From: DATELY01 sp035276085
Lineage (GTDB): Bacteria > Pseudomonadota > Gammaproteobacteria > Steroidobacterales > Steroidobacteraceae
Direction: 5' to 3'
Length of the DNA stretch: 7,030 nt
NCBI GenBank assembly: GCA_035276085.1
Contig: DATELY010000070.1
Location: forward strand, 1 to 7,030
Positions 1 through 6,160 of the stretch are shown here, piece after piece; position 1 is the stretch's first letter, and each line of letters opens with the position of its first letter. A program made the translations under genes and the position numbers. The notes beneath the pieces are model-generated. The model was not told the DNA's origin and ran no database searches. It worked only from the letters and a program-made list of their open reading frames with translations.

Positions 1-94
1 CCGCGGGCACTTGGCCGGAAGAGCAAAGCAATTCATGCGCGGTGGGGGAACGGATCTCACGAGACGAAGTTAGCATCTTGGGGCCCCATTTTTA

Positions 95-127
95 TGCGCA
101 TGATTGCTGCGCACAGTACGTGCGTAC
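95..127. promoter_or_regulatory. Palindromes upstream of ccdA, possible operator
   Basis: The 152 bases before the antitoxin hold no gene I can support. They contain two copies of the self-complementary hexamer TGCGCA (95-100 and 108-113, 13 bp apart) and an inverted repeat GTACG-TG-CGTAC (116-127). A GGGGCCCC palindrome lies at 80-87. CcdA antitoxins of the ribbon-helix-helix class are known to bind short palindromes in front of their own operon and repress it, alone or with CcdB, so this spacing suits an operator. That role is inference. I see no convincing -35/-10 pair; the best is a poor CATGAT-like hexamer near 99-104. Short palindromes are also common by chance in GC-rich DNA. Confidence 0.3.
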
Positions 128-140
128 AAGCTCAGGTCGA

Positions 141-146
141 AGGAGA
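141..146 (+). promoter_or_regulatory. Shine-Dalgarno site of ccdA
   Basis: AGGAGA ends 6 nt before the ATG at 153. It is a near-ideal ribosome binding site and decides the ccdA start against the longer in-frame reading that could begin at 42. Of the genes in this window, only this one and rnhB have a clear purine-rich site. Confidence 0.75.
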
Positions 147-152
147 CTGAAT

Positions 153-398
153 ATGCGCCATGTCTACGATCGCAACGCCGCGAAGCAAGCTGCGAACTTG
201 AGCATCAACGAGGACTTGTTGAATGCTGCGCGTGAAACAGGTGTGAATCTCTCTGCAGTTCTGGAGGAGGCTTTGGTGGAGAAAGTTGCCGCAGTAAAGC
301 GGAAACACTGGGTCCGAGAAAACAAGGATGCCATCGCGGCCTACAACGACTTCGTAGCTGAGAACGGGGTTGCGTCCGAGGGCCGCCGGAGTTTCTGA
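153..398 (+). CDS. ccdA: CcdA-family type II antitoxin
   Basis: This 81-residue protein resembles the antitoxin of CcdAB modules. CcdA binds the gyrase poison CcdB through its C-terminal half and represses the operon through its N-terminal ribbon-helix-helix DNA-binding half. The N-terminus has the VYD start and the ANLSIN strand (residues 14-19), typical of chromosomal CcdA proteins, followed by a helix with the NLSAVLEEAL turn (32-41). The tail carries the toxin-binding signature: a basic stretch, W53, REN (55-57), AYNDF (63-67), ENG (70-72) and a C-terminal RRSF. E. coli plasmid CcdA (72 residues) has the matching W, EN, F and NG positions. The start is set by the AGGAGA site. Base use looks less GC-rich than in dnaE, suggesting acquisition. 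The protein looks complete, but its toxin partner is cut short, so it is probably an orphan antitoxin. Family call is firm; activity is unknown. Confidence 0.85.
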   Translation: MRHVYDRNAAKQAANLSINEDLLNAARETGVNLSAVLEEALVEKVAAVKRKHWVRENKDAIAAYNDFVAENGVASEGRRSF

Positions 399-481
399 TG
401 GCGCACTTCTCGGTCCATAAGAACAAGAATGCGAAGACTCGTAGTGCTTATCCCTATCTGGTCGACGTCCAATCGGATCTC
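398..481 (+). pseudogene. ccdB: Truncated CcdB-family gyrase toxin, N-terminal fragment
   Basis: The ATG at 398 overlaps the ccdA stop (TGATG), the usual coupling in ccdAB operons. The first 28 codons read as a CcdB N-terminus: MAHFSVHKN, then SAYPYLVDVQSDL (residues 16-28), where E. coli CcdB has RLFVDVQSD. Similarity stops at codon 28, about position 481. The frame stays open to a TGA at 575-577, giving a 59-codon product, but residues 30-59 are antisense to the dnaE 3' end and do not resemble CcdB. Full CcdB is about 100 residues, and the missing part includes the C-terminal helix needed to poison GyrA, so the fragment should be inactive. The toxin end was lost by deletion or by a rearrangement that joined it to dnaE. 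A chimeric assembly join at this point is the main alternative. Confidence 0.75.
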
Positions 482-485
482 GCCG

Positions 486-3400
486 TCACGAATCGAACCG
501 CGGCGCATACAGCAACCGCACGCCATCGTTGCCGAACAATCGCGCAAGCCGTTCCGTCAGCTCACGCGTCGGCTTGACGCACCATTCATCGGACAGCACC
601 AGATCTGCTCGTGCATCCGAGCTGCGATAACGGATCGCAACGGCACAGCGGCCGCCGCGGAAGGGCTTCAATGTCTGTTCCAGCGTGCGCACGAGATCGC
701 GTTCGGGCTGTTCGGGCCAGCGCAGAAGCAGTCGGCGCCCGTGCTGCTCGCGGGCCTGTTCGATGTCCAGCACCCGCTTGGCAGTCAGCCGCCAGCCTTC
801 GATGAACTCGTCGAAGCGGATCGAGCCTTCGACGACGACGATCGCATTCTTGGCGAGCACGTTGCGGTACTGCTGATACACGTCTTCGAACATCGACGCT
901 TCGATGCGCCCGCTGCGGTCATCGAGCGTGAAGATGATGCGGCTGCCGCGCTTGCCCATGTCGAACACCATGCCGGCGATCGTTGCGGGCTTGCCTTGGA
1001 AACGAAAGCCGTTCTCGCCCGTGGTCACGGGACGGTCGCCGGTAAGGTCTGCAATGCGTCCGCTGATGGCCGGTTTGACTTCCTGCTCGAACTCTTCGAA
1101 CGGATGGCCGGTGAGGTACAAACCCAACGTTTCGCGTTCGCCATCGAGCCGCACGCGACGGCTCCACTCGGGCAGTACTTCGGACGGCATGCTGGAAACT
1201 TCGGCCGGGCCTGCGCTCACCAGACCGAACATGTCGTTCTGCCCCACCGCGCGCGCGCGGATGCTTTGATCCGCCAGTTGCAGAGCGGCTGGCAATGAAT
1301 GCATGAGTGTCGCTCGATTTGCGCCGAGCGCATCTGCGGCACCGGAACGGATCAATGCTTCGAGCACGCGCCGATTGAGACGGTTGAGATCGCTGCGGCG
1401 GCACAGGTCCGCAAGGGTTTGGAACGGGCCGTTGGCGCAGCGCTCATTGACGATCATCTCGACGACGTTCTGCCCGACGCCCTTGATGGCGCCCAGGCCG
1501 TAGCGAATGCGGCGCTTGCCCGACACCGTGAACATGTATTCCGAGCTGTTCACATCGGGCGGCTCGACGGTGAGCTCCATGCGCCGCGTCTCGTCGATCA
1601 ACGTCACGATCTTGTCGGTCTTGTCCATGTCGGAGGACAACACCGCGGCCATGAACGCTTCCGGGTGATGCGCCTTCAACCATGCCGTTTGATACGACAG
1701 CAACGCGTACGCAGCCGAGTGCGACTTGTTGAAGCCGTAACCCGCGAACTTCTCCATCAAGTCGAAAATGTGTGCCGCCGTCGCTTCAGCGACACCCCGC
1801 TGCGTCGAGCCATCGATGAAGATCGAACGCTGTTGCGCCATCTCCTCGGGCTTCTTCTTGCCCATCGCACGACGCAGGAGATCGGCGCCGCCGAGCGAGT
1901 AGCCGGCCAGCACCTGCGCAATCTGCATCACCTGCTCCTGGTACAGGATGACCCCATAGGTGGGCGCCAGCACCGGTTTCAGATCGGGATGCAGATAGTC
2001 GATCGGCTGCCCGGTGCGATCGTGCTTGCGATCGATGAAGTCATCGACCATGCCCGACTGCAACGGCCCGGGACGGAACAGCGCGACGAGCGCGACGATG
2101 TCCTCGAAGCGGTCGGGCTGCAGGCGCCGCACGAGATCCTTCATGCCGCGCGATTCCAGCTGGAAGACCGCTGTCGTCTCGCAGCGCTTGAGGAGCTCGT
2201 ACGCAGCGGCGTCATTCATCGGCAGCGCGTTGATGTCGAGCGGTTCTGCGCCGTGCTCGCCACGTTGCGCGTTGAGGGTCTTCAGCGTCCAATCGATGAT
2301 CGTGAGCGTACGCAGGCCAAGGAAGTCGAACTTCACGAGGCCCGCCGCCTCGACGTCGTCCTTGTCGAACTGCGTTACGAGACCGCCGCCGGAATCGTCG
2401 CAATACAGCGGCGCGAAATCCGTCAGCACGGACGGCGCGATCACGACGCCACCGGCGTGCATGCCGGCGTTGCGCACGAGACCTTCGAGCGACATCGCCA
2501 TGTCGATGACGGCCTTCGTCTCCTCCTCGCTGTTGTAGCGCCGGCGCAGCTCCTCTTCCTTCTCGAGCGCGTCCTTCAGCGTGATGCCCAGCTCGAACGG
2601 AATGAGCTTCGCGATGGAATCGGCAAAGCCGTAGCTCATGCCGAAGACGCGCGCGACATCGCGCACCACGGCCTTGGCCGCCATGGTGCCGTAAGTGATG
2701 ATCTGGGAGACGCGCTCGCGACCATAGCGGTGCGCCACATAATCGATGACGCGATCGCGGCCATCCATGCAGAAGTCCACATCGAAGTCCGGCATCGAGA
2801 CGCGTTCGGGATTCAGGAAGCGCTCGAACAGCAGGTCGTAGCGCAGCGGGTCGAGATCGGTGATACCGAGCACGTAGGCCACGAGCGAGCCAGCGCCCGA
2901 GCCGCGCCCCGGTCCCACCGGAACCCCGTTCTCGCGTGCCCAGCGGATGAAGTCGGCCACGATGAGGAAGTAGCCGGCGAAGCCCATCTGGCAAATGACG
3001 CCCAGCTCGATCTCCAGACGCTGCTCGTACTCCTCGCGCGTGATGTCGCGTCCTTCCACCGGCGTCGCGGCGAGCTGAACCAGCCGTCGCTCCAACCCAG
3101 CGCGCGACTCGCGCTGCAGAAACTCTTCGGTCGTGATCTCTTCCGGCACCGGATACGGCGGCAACACGGACTTGCCGAGTTTCAACTCGAGACTGCAACG
3201 GCGCGCGATTTCGATCGTGTTCTCAACGGCTTCCGGGATGTCGCTGAAGAGCTCGCTCATCTGCGCAGGCGTCTTCAGGTATTGCTGATCGGTATAGGGA
3301 CGCGGCCGTTTCGAATCCTCGAGCAGCAAGCCTTCGTGAATGCAGACGCGCGCTTCGTGCGCCTCGAAGTCATCCCGGCGGATGAAGCGCACATCGTTTG

Positions 3401-4007
3401 TGGCCACCACAGGGACGTTGCGGGCAATCGCCAGTTGGAGCGCCGCGCGGATGTAGAGCTCTTCCTGCGGTCGATTGGTTCGCTGCAATTCGAAATAGAA
3501 ACGATCGCCGAACAGCGCAAGCCAGTAGTCGAGCGCCGCGTCCGCGTCGCCCTCCTTTTGGGCGAGCAGGGCGCGACCGATATCGCCTTCGCGCGCGCCC
3601 GACAGCGCGATGAGCCCCTGGACGGCCGGCGGCGACAACCACGCGCGATCGACGCACGCCAGGCCCTTCTGCTGGCCATCGAGATACGAGCGCGTGACGA
3701 GCCGCGTGAGATTGCGATATCCGGCGTCGTTCTGACACAGCAGCGTCAGCCGCGAGGGCTCAGCGCGCTCGCCGGTTTCCTTGATCCACAGGTCCACCCC
3801 GATGATCGGCTTGATGCCGCTGGACTGCGCCGCGCGATAGAACTTCACCATCGCGAACAGATTGCACTGATCCGTCAACGCAACGGCCGGCATGCGCGCC
3901 TTCGCCACGGCATCCATCAACCCCGGCGCCGCACCCTCGCTTTGAATGCGCACGACGCTGTCGACCAGCGAGTATTCGGTGTGCAGGCGGAGGTGGACGA
4001 AGGACAT
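486..4007 (-). CDS. dnaE: DNA polymerase III alpha subunit
   Basis: The 1173-residue catalytic subunit of the replicative DNA polymerase extends DNA at the fork with the clamp and with the separate DnaQ proofreading subunit; E. coli DnaE has 1160 residues. Domains in order: PHP domain from the start (HLRLHTEYS, 5-13) to about 275; palm from about 286, with GPGRGSGAGS (366-374) and the metal-binding aspartates of PDFDVDF (406-412), D409 and D411 matching E. coli D401 and D403; the third aspartate in KFDFLGL (D561, matching D555); fingers, with FRPGPLQSGMVDDF (644-657) and GYGFNKSHSAAYA (756-768); a helix-hairpin-helix region near 834-856; the clamp-binding motif QNDMF (923-927); an OB fold (about 1005-1080); and a tau-binding C-terminal region. 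The ATG at 4007 gives the usual N-terminus, but no Shine-Dalgarno site precedes it. The C-terminus aligns to the E. coli end with about five extra residues (APRFDS), so the gene is complete. Its stop lies within a few bases of the ccdB breakpoint. Confidence 0.97.
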   Translation of the reverse strand: MSFVHLRLHTEYSLVDSVVRIQSEGAAPGLMDAVAKARMPAVALTDQCNLFAMVKFYRAAQSSGIKPIIGVDLWIKETGERAEPSRLTLLCQNDAGYRNLTRLVTRSYLDGQQKGLACVDRAWLSPPAVQGLIALSGAREGDIGRALLAQKEGDADAALDYWLALFGDRFYFELQRTNRPQEELYIRAALQLAIARNVPVVATNDVRFIRRDDFEAHEARVCIHEGLLLEDSKRPRPYTDQQYLKTPAQMSELFSDIPEAVENTIEIARRCSLELKLGKSVLPPYPVPEEITTEEFLQRESRAGLERRLVQLAATPVEGRDITREEYEQRLEIELGVICQMGFAGYFLIVADFIRWARENGVPVGPGRGSGAGSLVAYVLGITDLDPLRYDLLFERFLNPERVSMPDFDVDFCMDGRDRVIDYVAHRYGRERVSQIITYGTMAAKAVVRDVARVFGMSYGFADSIAKLIPFELGITLKDALEKEEELRRRYNSEEETKAVIDMAMSLEGLVRNAGMHAGGVVIAPSVLTDFAPLYCDDSGGGLVTQFDKDDVEAAGLVKFDFLGLRTLTIIDWTLKTLNAQRGEHGAEPLDINALPMNDAAAYELLKRCETTAVFQLESRGMKDLVRRLQPDRFEDIVALVALFRPGPLQSGMVDDFIDRKHDRTGQPIDYLHPDLKPVLAPTYGVILYQEQVMQIAQVLAGYSLGGADLLRRAMGKKKPEEMAQQRSIFIDGSTQRGVAEATAAHIFDLMEKFAGYGFNKSHSAAYALLSYQTAWLKAHHPEAFMAAVLSSDMDKTDKIVTLIDETRRMELTVEPPDVNSSEYMFTVSGKRRIRYGLGAIKGVGQNVVEMIVNERCANGPFQTLADLCRRSDLNRLNRRVLEALIRSGAADALGANRATLMHSLPAALQLADQSIRARAVGQNDMFGLVSAGPAEVSSMPSEVLPEWSRRVRLDGERETLGLYLTGHPFEEFEQEVKPAISGRIADLTGDRPVTTGENGFRFQGKPATIAGMVFDMGKRGSRIIFTLDDRSGRIEASMFEDVYQQYRNVLAKNAIVVVEGSIRFDEFIEGWRLTAKRVLDIEQAREQHGRRLLLRWPEQPERDLVRTLEQTLKPFRGGRCAVAIRYRSSDARADLVLSDEWCVKPTRELTERLARLFGNDGVRLLYAPRFDS

Positions 4008-4090
4008 CGGTGTTGCGACTACTCGTTAACGACAGTTCCAAACGATCTTCGGTTCTGAAACTCCGAGGGCCACCGCAGGCAGTCGAGGGA

Positions 4091-4194
4091 CTCACGCCAG
4101 AAGTTTCTTCCAGGACTGTGGCCGACATGGATGTCGGCCTCAGAGCCTACAGGGATGTATTCACGGCGGTCCTGGAAGGAACTTGTGGCGGGAG
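4091..4194. repeat. Nested inverted-repeat (hairpin/cruciform) element
   Basis: The 250-bp gap between dnaE and rnhB holds a large imperfect palindrome. The outer arms are 4091-4116 and 4169-4194; they are complementary at 23 of 26 positions, including an unbroken 10-bp core CTTCCAGGAC / GTCCTGGAAG. Inside lies a perfect inverted repeat GGCCGACAT-GG-ATGTCGGCC (4120-4139), followed by a half containing GAGCCTACAGGGATGTA (4143-4159) with a small TACA/TGTA hairpin. The layout suits a mobile miniature element, a REP-like intergenic repeat or a structured RNA segment of the operon transcript. I have an impression, unverified, of similar sequences in intergenic regions of other Gammaproteobacteria. 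There is no T-run after the stem on either strand, so it is not a classic intrinsic terminator. I see no clear target-site duplication. The flanks 4008-4090 and 4195-4257 hold no gene I can support. Confidence 0.75.
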
Positions 4195-4257
4195 GCACTC
4201 GTCCACTGAACTCGCTCGTGCGTTCCACATTCTCCCCGACCCGGCGCCAGTAGAGAA

Positions 4258-4911
4258 TCAGCCACCCACCTTCGCTGCACTCGCCATCGCCTCACGCGCC
4301 AGCCTCACCGGCTCGAAACTGCGCCGGTGAATCGGCGTCGGCCCGTGGCGATCGAGCGCTCGATAGTGCTCAGGCGTCGCATAGCCCTTGTGCGAGGCGA
4401 ACCCGTACCCCGGATACACGACATCGAGATTCAGCATCATCGCATCGCGCGTCGTCTTCGCGAGAATCGATGCGGCACCGATGTTGGCATGCGAGGCATC
4501 GCCGCCGATGATCGGCTCGAACGTGCAATGCAAGCCGAGGTTGGTGAGCAAGGGACAGGTGTTGCCATCGATCTGCACGTGCTCCGGCGCAACGTGGAGC
4601 CCGCACAGCGCGCGGCGCATCGCGAGGTAAGTCGCCTGCAGGATGTTCAGCGAGTCGATCTCTTCGACATCGGCCCACGCCACGGACCAGGCGATGGCAC
4701 TCGCGCGAATGCGTTTTGCGAGCACAGTGCGCTCGGCGGGATCGGCGATCTGCTTCGAGTCACGCACGCCGCGCAGGCGACGTCGCGGATCCAGGATCAC
4801 AGCGGCTGCAACGACCGGTCCGGCAAGGGGGCCGCGGCCGGCCTCGTCGACACCGGCGATCAATCCGTCACGCACCCACGCCAATCGCAACTGTGCCGCC
4901 GTTTTTTTCAT
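4258..4911 (-). CDS. rnhB: Ribonuclease HII
   Basis: This 217-residue enzyme cuts the RNA strand of RNA-DNA hybrids and starts removal of single ribonucleotides misincorporated in DNA; E. coli RNase HII has 198 residues. The family signature GVDEAGRGPLAGPVV (20-34) supplies D22 and E23. The other two metal ligands are D115 in QIDGN (113-117) and D138 in GGD (136-138), matching E. coli D16, E17, D108 and D126. SLNILQATYLAMRRA (87-101), AASILAKTTRD (146-156), YGFASHKGY and the C-terminal HRRSF are also typical. The ATG at 4911 is supported by the purine-rich AGGGGAGAAG, which ends 9 nt upstream (4921-4930 on the plus strand). It lies 47 nt after lpxB, so it is probably co-transcribed with it. 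The stretch after GGD reads ASHAN, where relatives often have a basic or small residue; this is minor, since E. coli also varies there. Confidence 0.96.
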   Translation of the reverse strand: MKKTAAQLRLAWVRDGLIAGVDEAGRGPLAGPVVAAAVILDPRRRLRGVRDSKQIADPAERTVLAKRIRASAIAWSVAWADVEEIDSLNILQATYLAMRRALCGLHVAPEHVQIDGNTCPLLTNLGLHCTFEPIIGGDASHANIGAASILAKTTRDAMMLNLDVVYPGYGFASHKGYATPEHYRALDRHGPTPIHRRSFEPVRLAREAMASAAKVGG

Positions 4912-4944
4912 GGCTGCGATCTTCTCCCCTGCTTGTGCTCGCGT

Positions 4945-4963
4945 GATAGCGCCCCCTGCTATC
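4945..4963 (-). other. Small hairpin over the lpxB stop codon
   Basis: GATAGC and GCTATC form a perfect 6-bp inverted repeat around a 7-nt loop. The lpxB stop (TAG, 4961-4959) lies inside one arm. No T-run follows in the direction of transcription, so I do not call it a terminator. It could affect translation or mRNA decay between lpxB and rnhB, or be chance. Confidence 0.3.
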
Positions 4964-6158
4964 CGGGCGGCGCATAGGGTGAAGCAGTCGCGGGCCGGGA
5001 AGCAACAGGATTTATTAATTGGACGATGGCGTCGGCTGCGCGTGCGCTCGCATCGCGCTTGAGCTGTTGATGAATCGCCGTGAAGGTCTGGAGCAACTCG
5101 CTGCGATCGGTGCGCTCGAGTTGCGCAATCACGGCGGGCCCGAGCACGTCGGCGCGTACCTGATCGTTGAAGTACTCGGGGACGACTTCGCGGCCCGCCA
5201 GCAAATTCGGTTGCGCGAAGAACGGCGCCTTGAACAACTTCAAGTGACGTAGCAGGAAACTGGTCAAACCTCCGAGCCGATAAGCCACCACCATCGGACG
5301 CTTGCTCAGCGTGGCCTCCAACGTCGCCGTCCCCGAGGCGAGCAGCACGACGTCGCAGGCCGCGAGCACGGCGGTCGACTGCCCATCGACGAGCGTCACG
5401 CTGTCGCGTTCGCCGTGACGTTCGAGTGCTTGCCCGAACAGCTCCCGCGCACGGGCGTTGGCCAGGGCAGCGACGTAACGCAACTGTGGCCGATGTTCAC
5501 GCAACCACCGGACGGTACGCACGAAGTCGTCAGCCAACCGCTGCACTTCGCTCTGGCGGCTGCCGGGCAACAACGCAACGTATTCGCCGGTCGGGTTCAG
5601 ATTCAGTGCCGCACGGGCGGCGGACTGATCGACGGTCATGGGAATCTGGTCCGCCAGCGGATGGCCTACGAACTGCGCGTGCACGTGATGCCTGGCGTAG
5701 AACGGGACTTCGAACGGCAGCAGGCACAGCACGAGATCGACAGCGGCACCAATGGTGTTCACGCGGCCTTGCCGCCAGGCCCAGACTTGCGGGCTCACGT
5801 ATTGCACGGTGCGCACGCCGTGGCGCTTCAGCTCCGGTGCGACCCGCAGGTTGAACTCCTTGGCATCGACACCGACGTACACAGCGGGCGGATCGGCCAG
5901 CACGCGCGCGACCAGCTGACGCCGGATGCGCAGGAGCCGGCGCAAGTGCGGCAGGATTTCGAACAGCCCGAAAACGGCGAGGCTCTCCGCGCGCTCCCAC
6001 ACCTCACAGCCCGCGGCAGCCATCTTCGGACCGGCGATGCCCGCGAATTGCGCCTGCGGCAGGCGCTCGCGCAGCGCTTCGATCAGCTTGGCACCGAGAT
6101 TGTCTCCGGATTGCTCGCCGGCAACGAGGACGATGCGGATGCCAGCGCTGGCAGGCAT
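4959..6158 (-). CDS. lpxB: Lipid-A-disaccharide synthase
   Basis: This 399-residue GT-B-fold glycosyltransferase (family GT19) condenses UDP-2,3-diacylglucosamine with lipid X to form the beta-1,6 disaccharide of lipid A, at the inner face of the inner membrane. E. coli LpxB has 382 residues. Visible motifs are LVAGEQSGDNLGA (11-23), AGPKMAAAGCEVW (42-54), YVGVDAKEFN (94-103) with D98 at the position of the essential E. coli D98, YVSPQVWAWRQGRV (120-133), LLPFE (146-150), FVGHPLAD (163-170), LLPGSRQSEV (196-205) with R201 matching E. coli R201, LLASGTATLEA, and PNLLAGREVVPE near the end. The C-terminus runs about 15 residues past the E. coli end and is rich in Pro, Ala and Ser. The ATG at 6158 lies 2 nt after the lpxA stop with no Shine-Dalgarno site, suggesting translational coupling. 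A 14-bp palindrome covers codons 2-6 (6140-6153). Confidence 0.96.
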   Translation of the reverse strand: MPASAGIRIVLVAGEQSGDNLGAKLIEALRERLPQAQFAGIAGPKMAAAGCEVWERAESLAVFGLFEILPHLRRLLRIRRQLVARVLADPPAVYVGVDAKEFNLRVAPELKRHGVRTVQYVSPQVWAWRQGRVNTIGAAVDLVLCLLPFEVPFYARHHVHAQFVGHPLADQIPMTVDQSAARAALNLNPTGEYVALLPGSRQSEVQRLADDFVRTVRWLREHRPQLRYVAALANARARELFGQALERHGERDSVTLVDGQSTAVLAACDVVLLASGTATLEATLSKRPMVVAYRLGGLTSFLLRHLKLFKAPFFAQPNLLAGREVVPEYFNDQVRADVLGPAVIAQLERTDRSELLQTFTAIHQQLKRDASARAADAIVQLINPVASRPATASPYAPPG

Positions 6159-6160
6159 CG

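Noticed and set aside
1..150. Frame open from the window edge to a TGA just before ccdA
   Set aside because: 49 codons without a visible start and with no recognisable protein similarity. It could be the tail of an upstream gene but cannot be supported from this window.
42..152. In-frame upstream extension of ccdA (37 extra residues)
   Set aside because: The extension has no ribosome site and no family similarity, while AGGAGA 6 nt before 153 and the typical CcdA N-terminus support the short form.
60..160. Integron attC site beside the ccdA gene cassette
   Set aside because: GTTAGCA at 69-75 resembles one core half, but I find no matching RYYYAAC partner with the expected internal arms.
1299..4058. 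Very long plus-strand open frame (919 codons) opposite dnaE
   Set aside because: It is exactly antisense to the dnaE coding sequence, its translation is rich in Arg, His, Asp and Ala with no recognisable domain, and it is a known by-product of GC-rich codon use. The 429-1298 frame is rejected for the same reason.
4091..4194. Intrinsic terminator between rnhB and dnaE
   Set aside because: The stem is strong, but neither strand has a T-run after it, and the structure is far larger than a normal terminator.
4019..4228. 69-codon minus-strand frame in the dnaE-rnhB gap
   Set aside because: It simply runs through the palindromic element; such translated-repeat peptides are usual annotation artefacts, and it has no convincing ribosome site.
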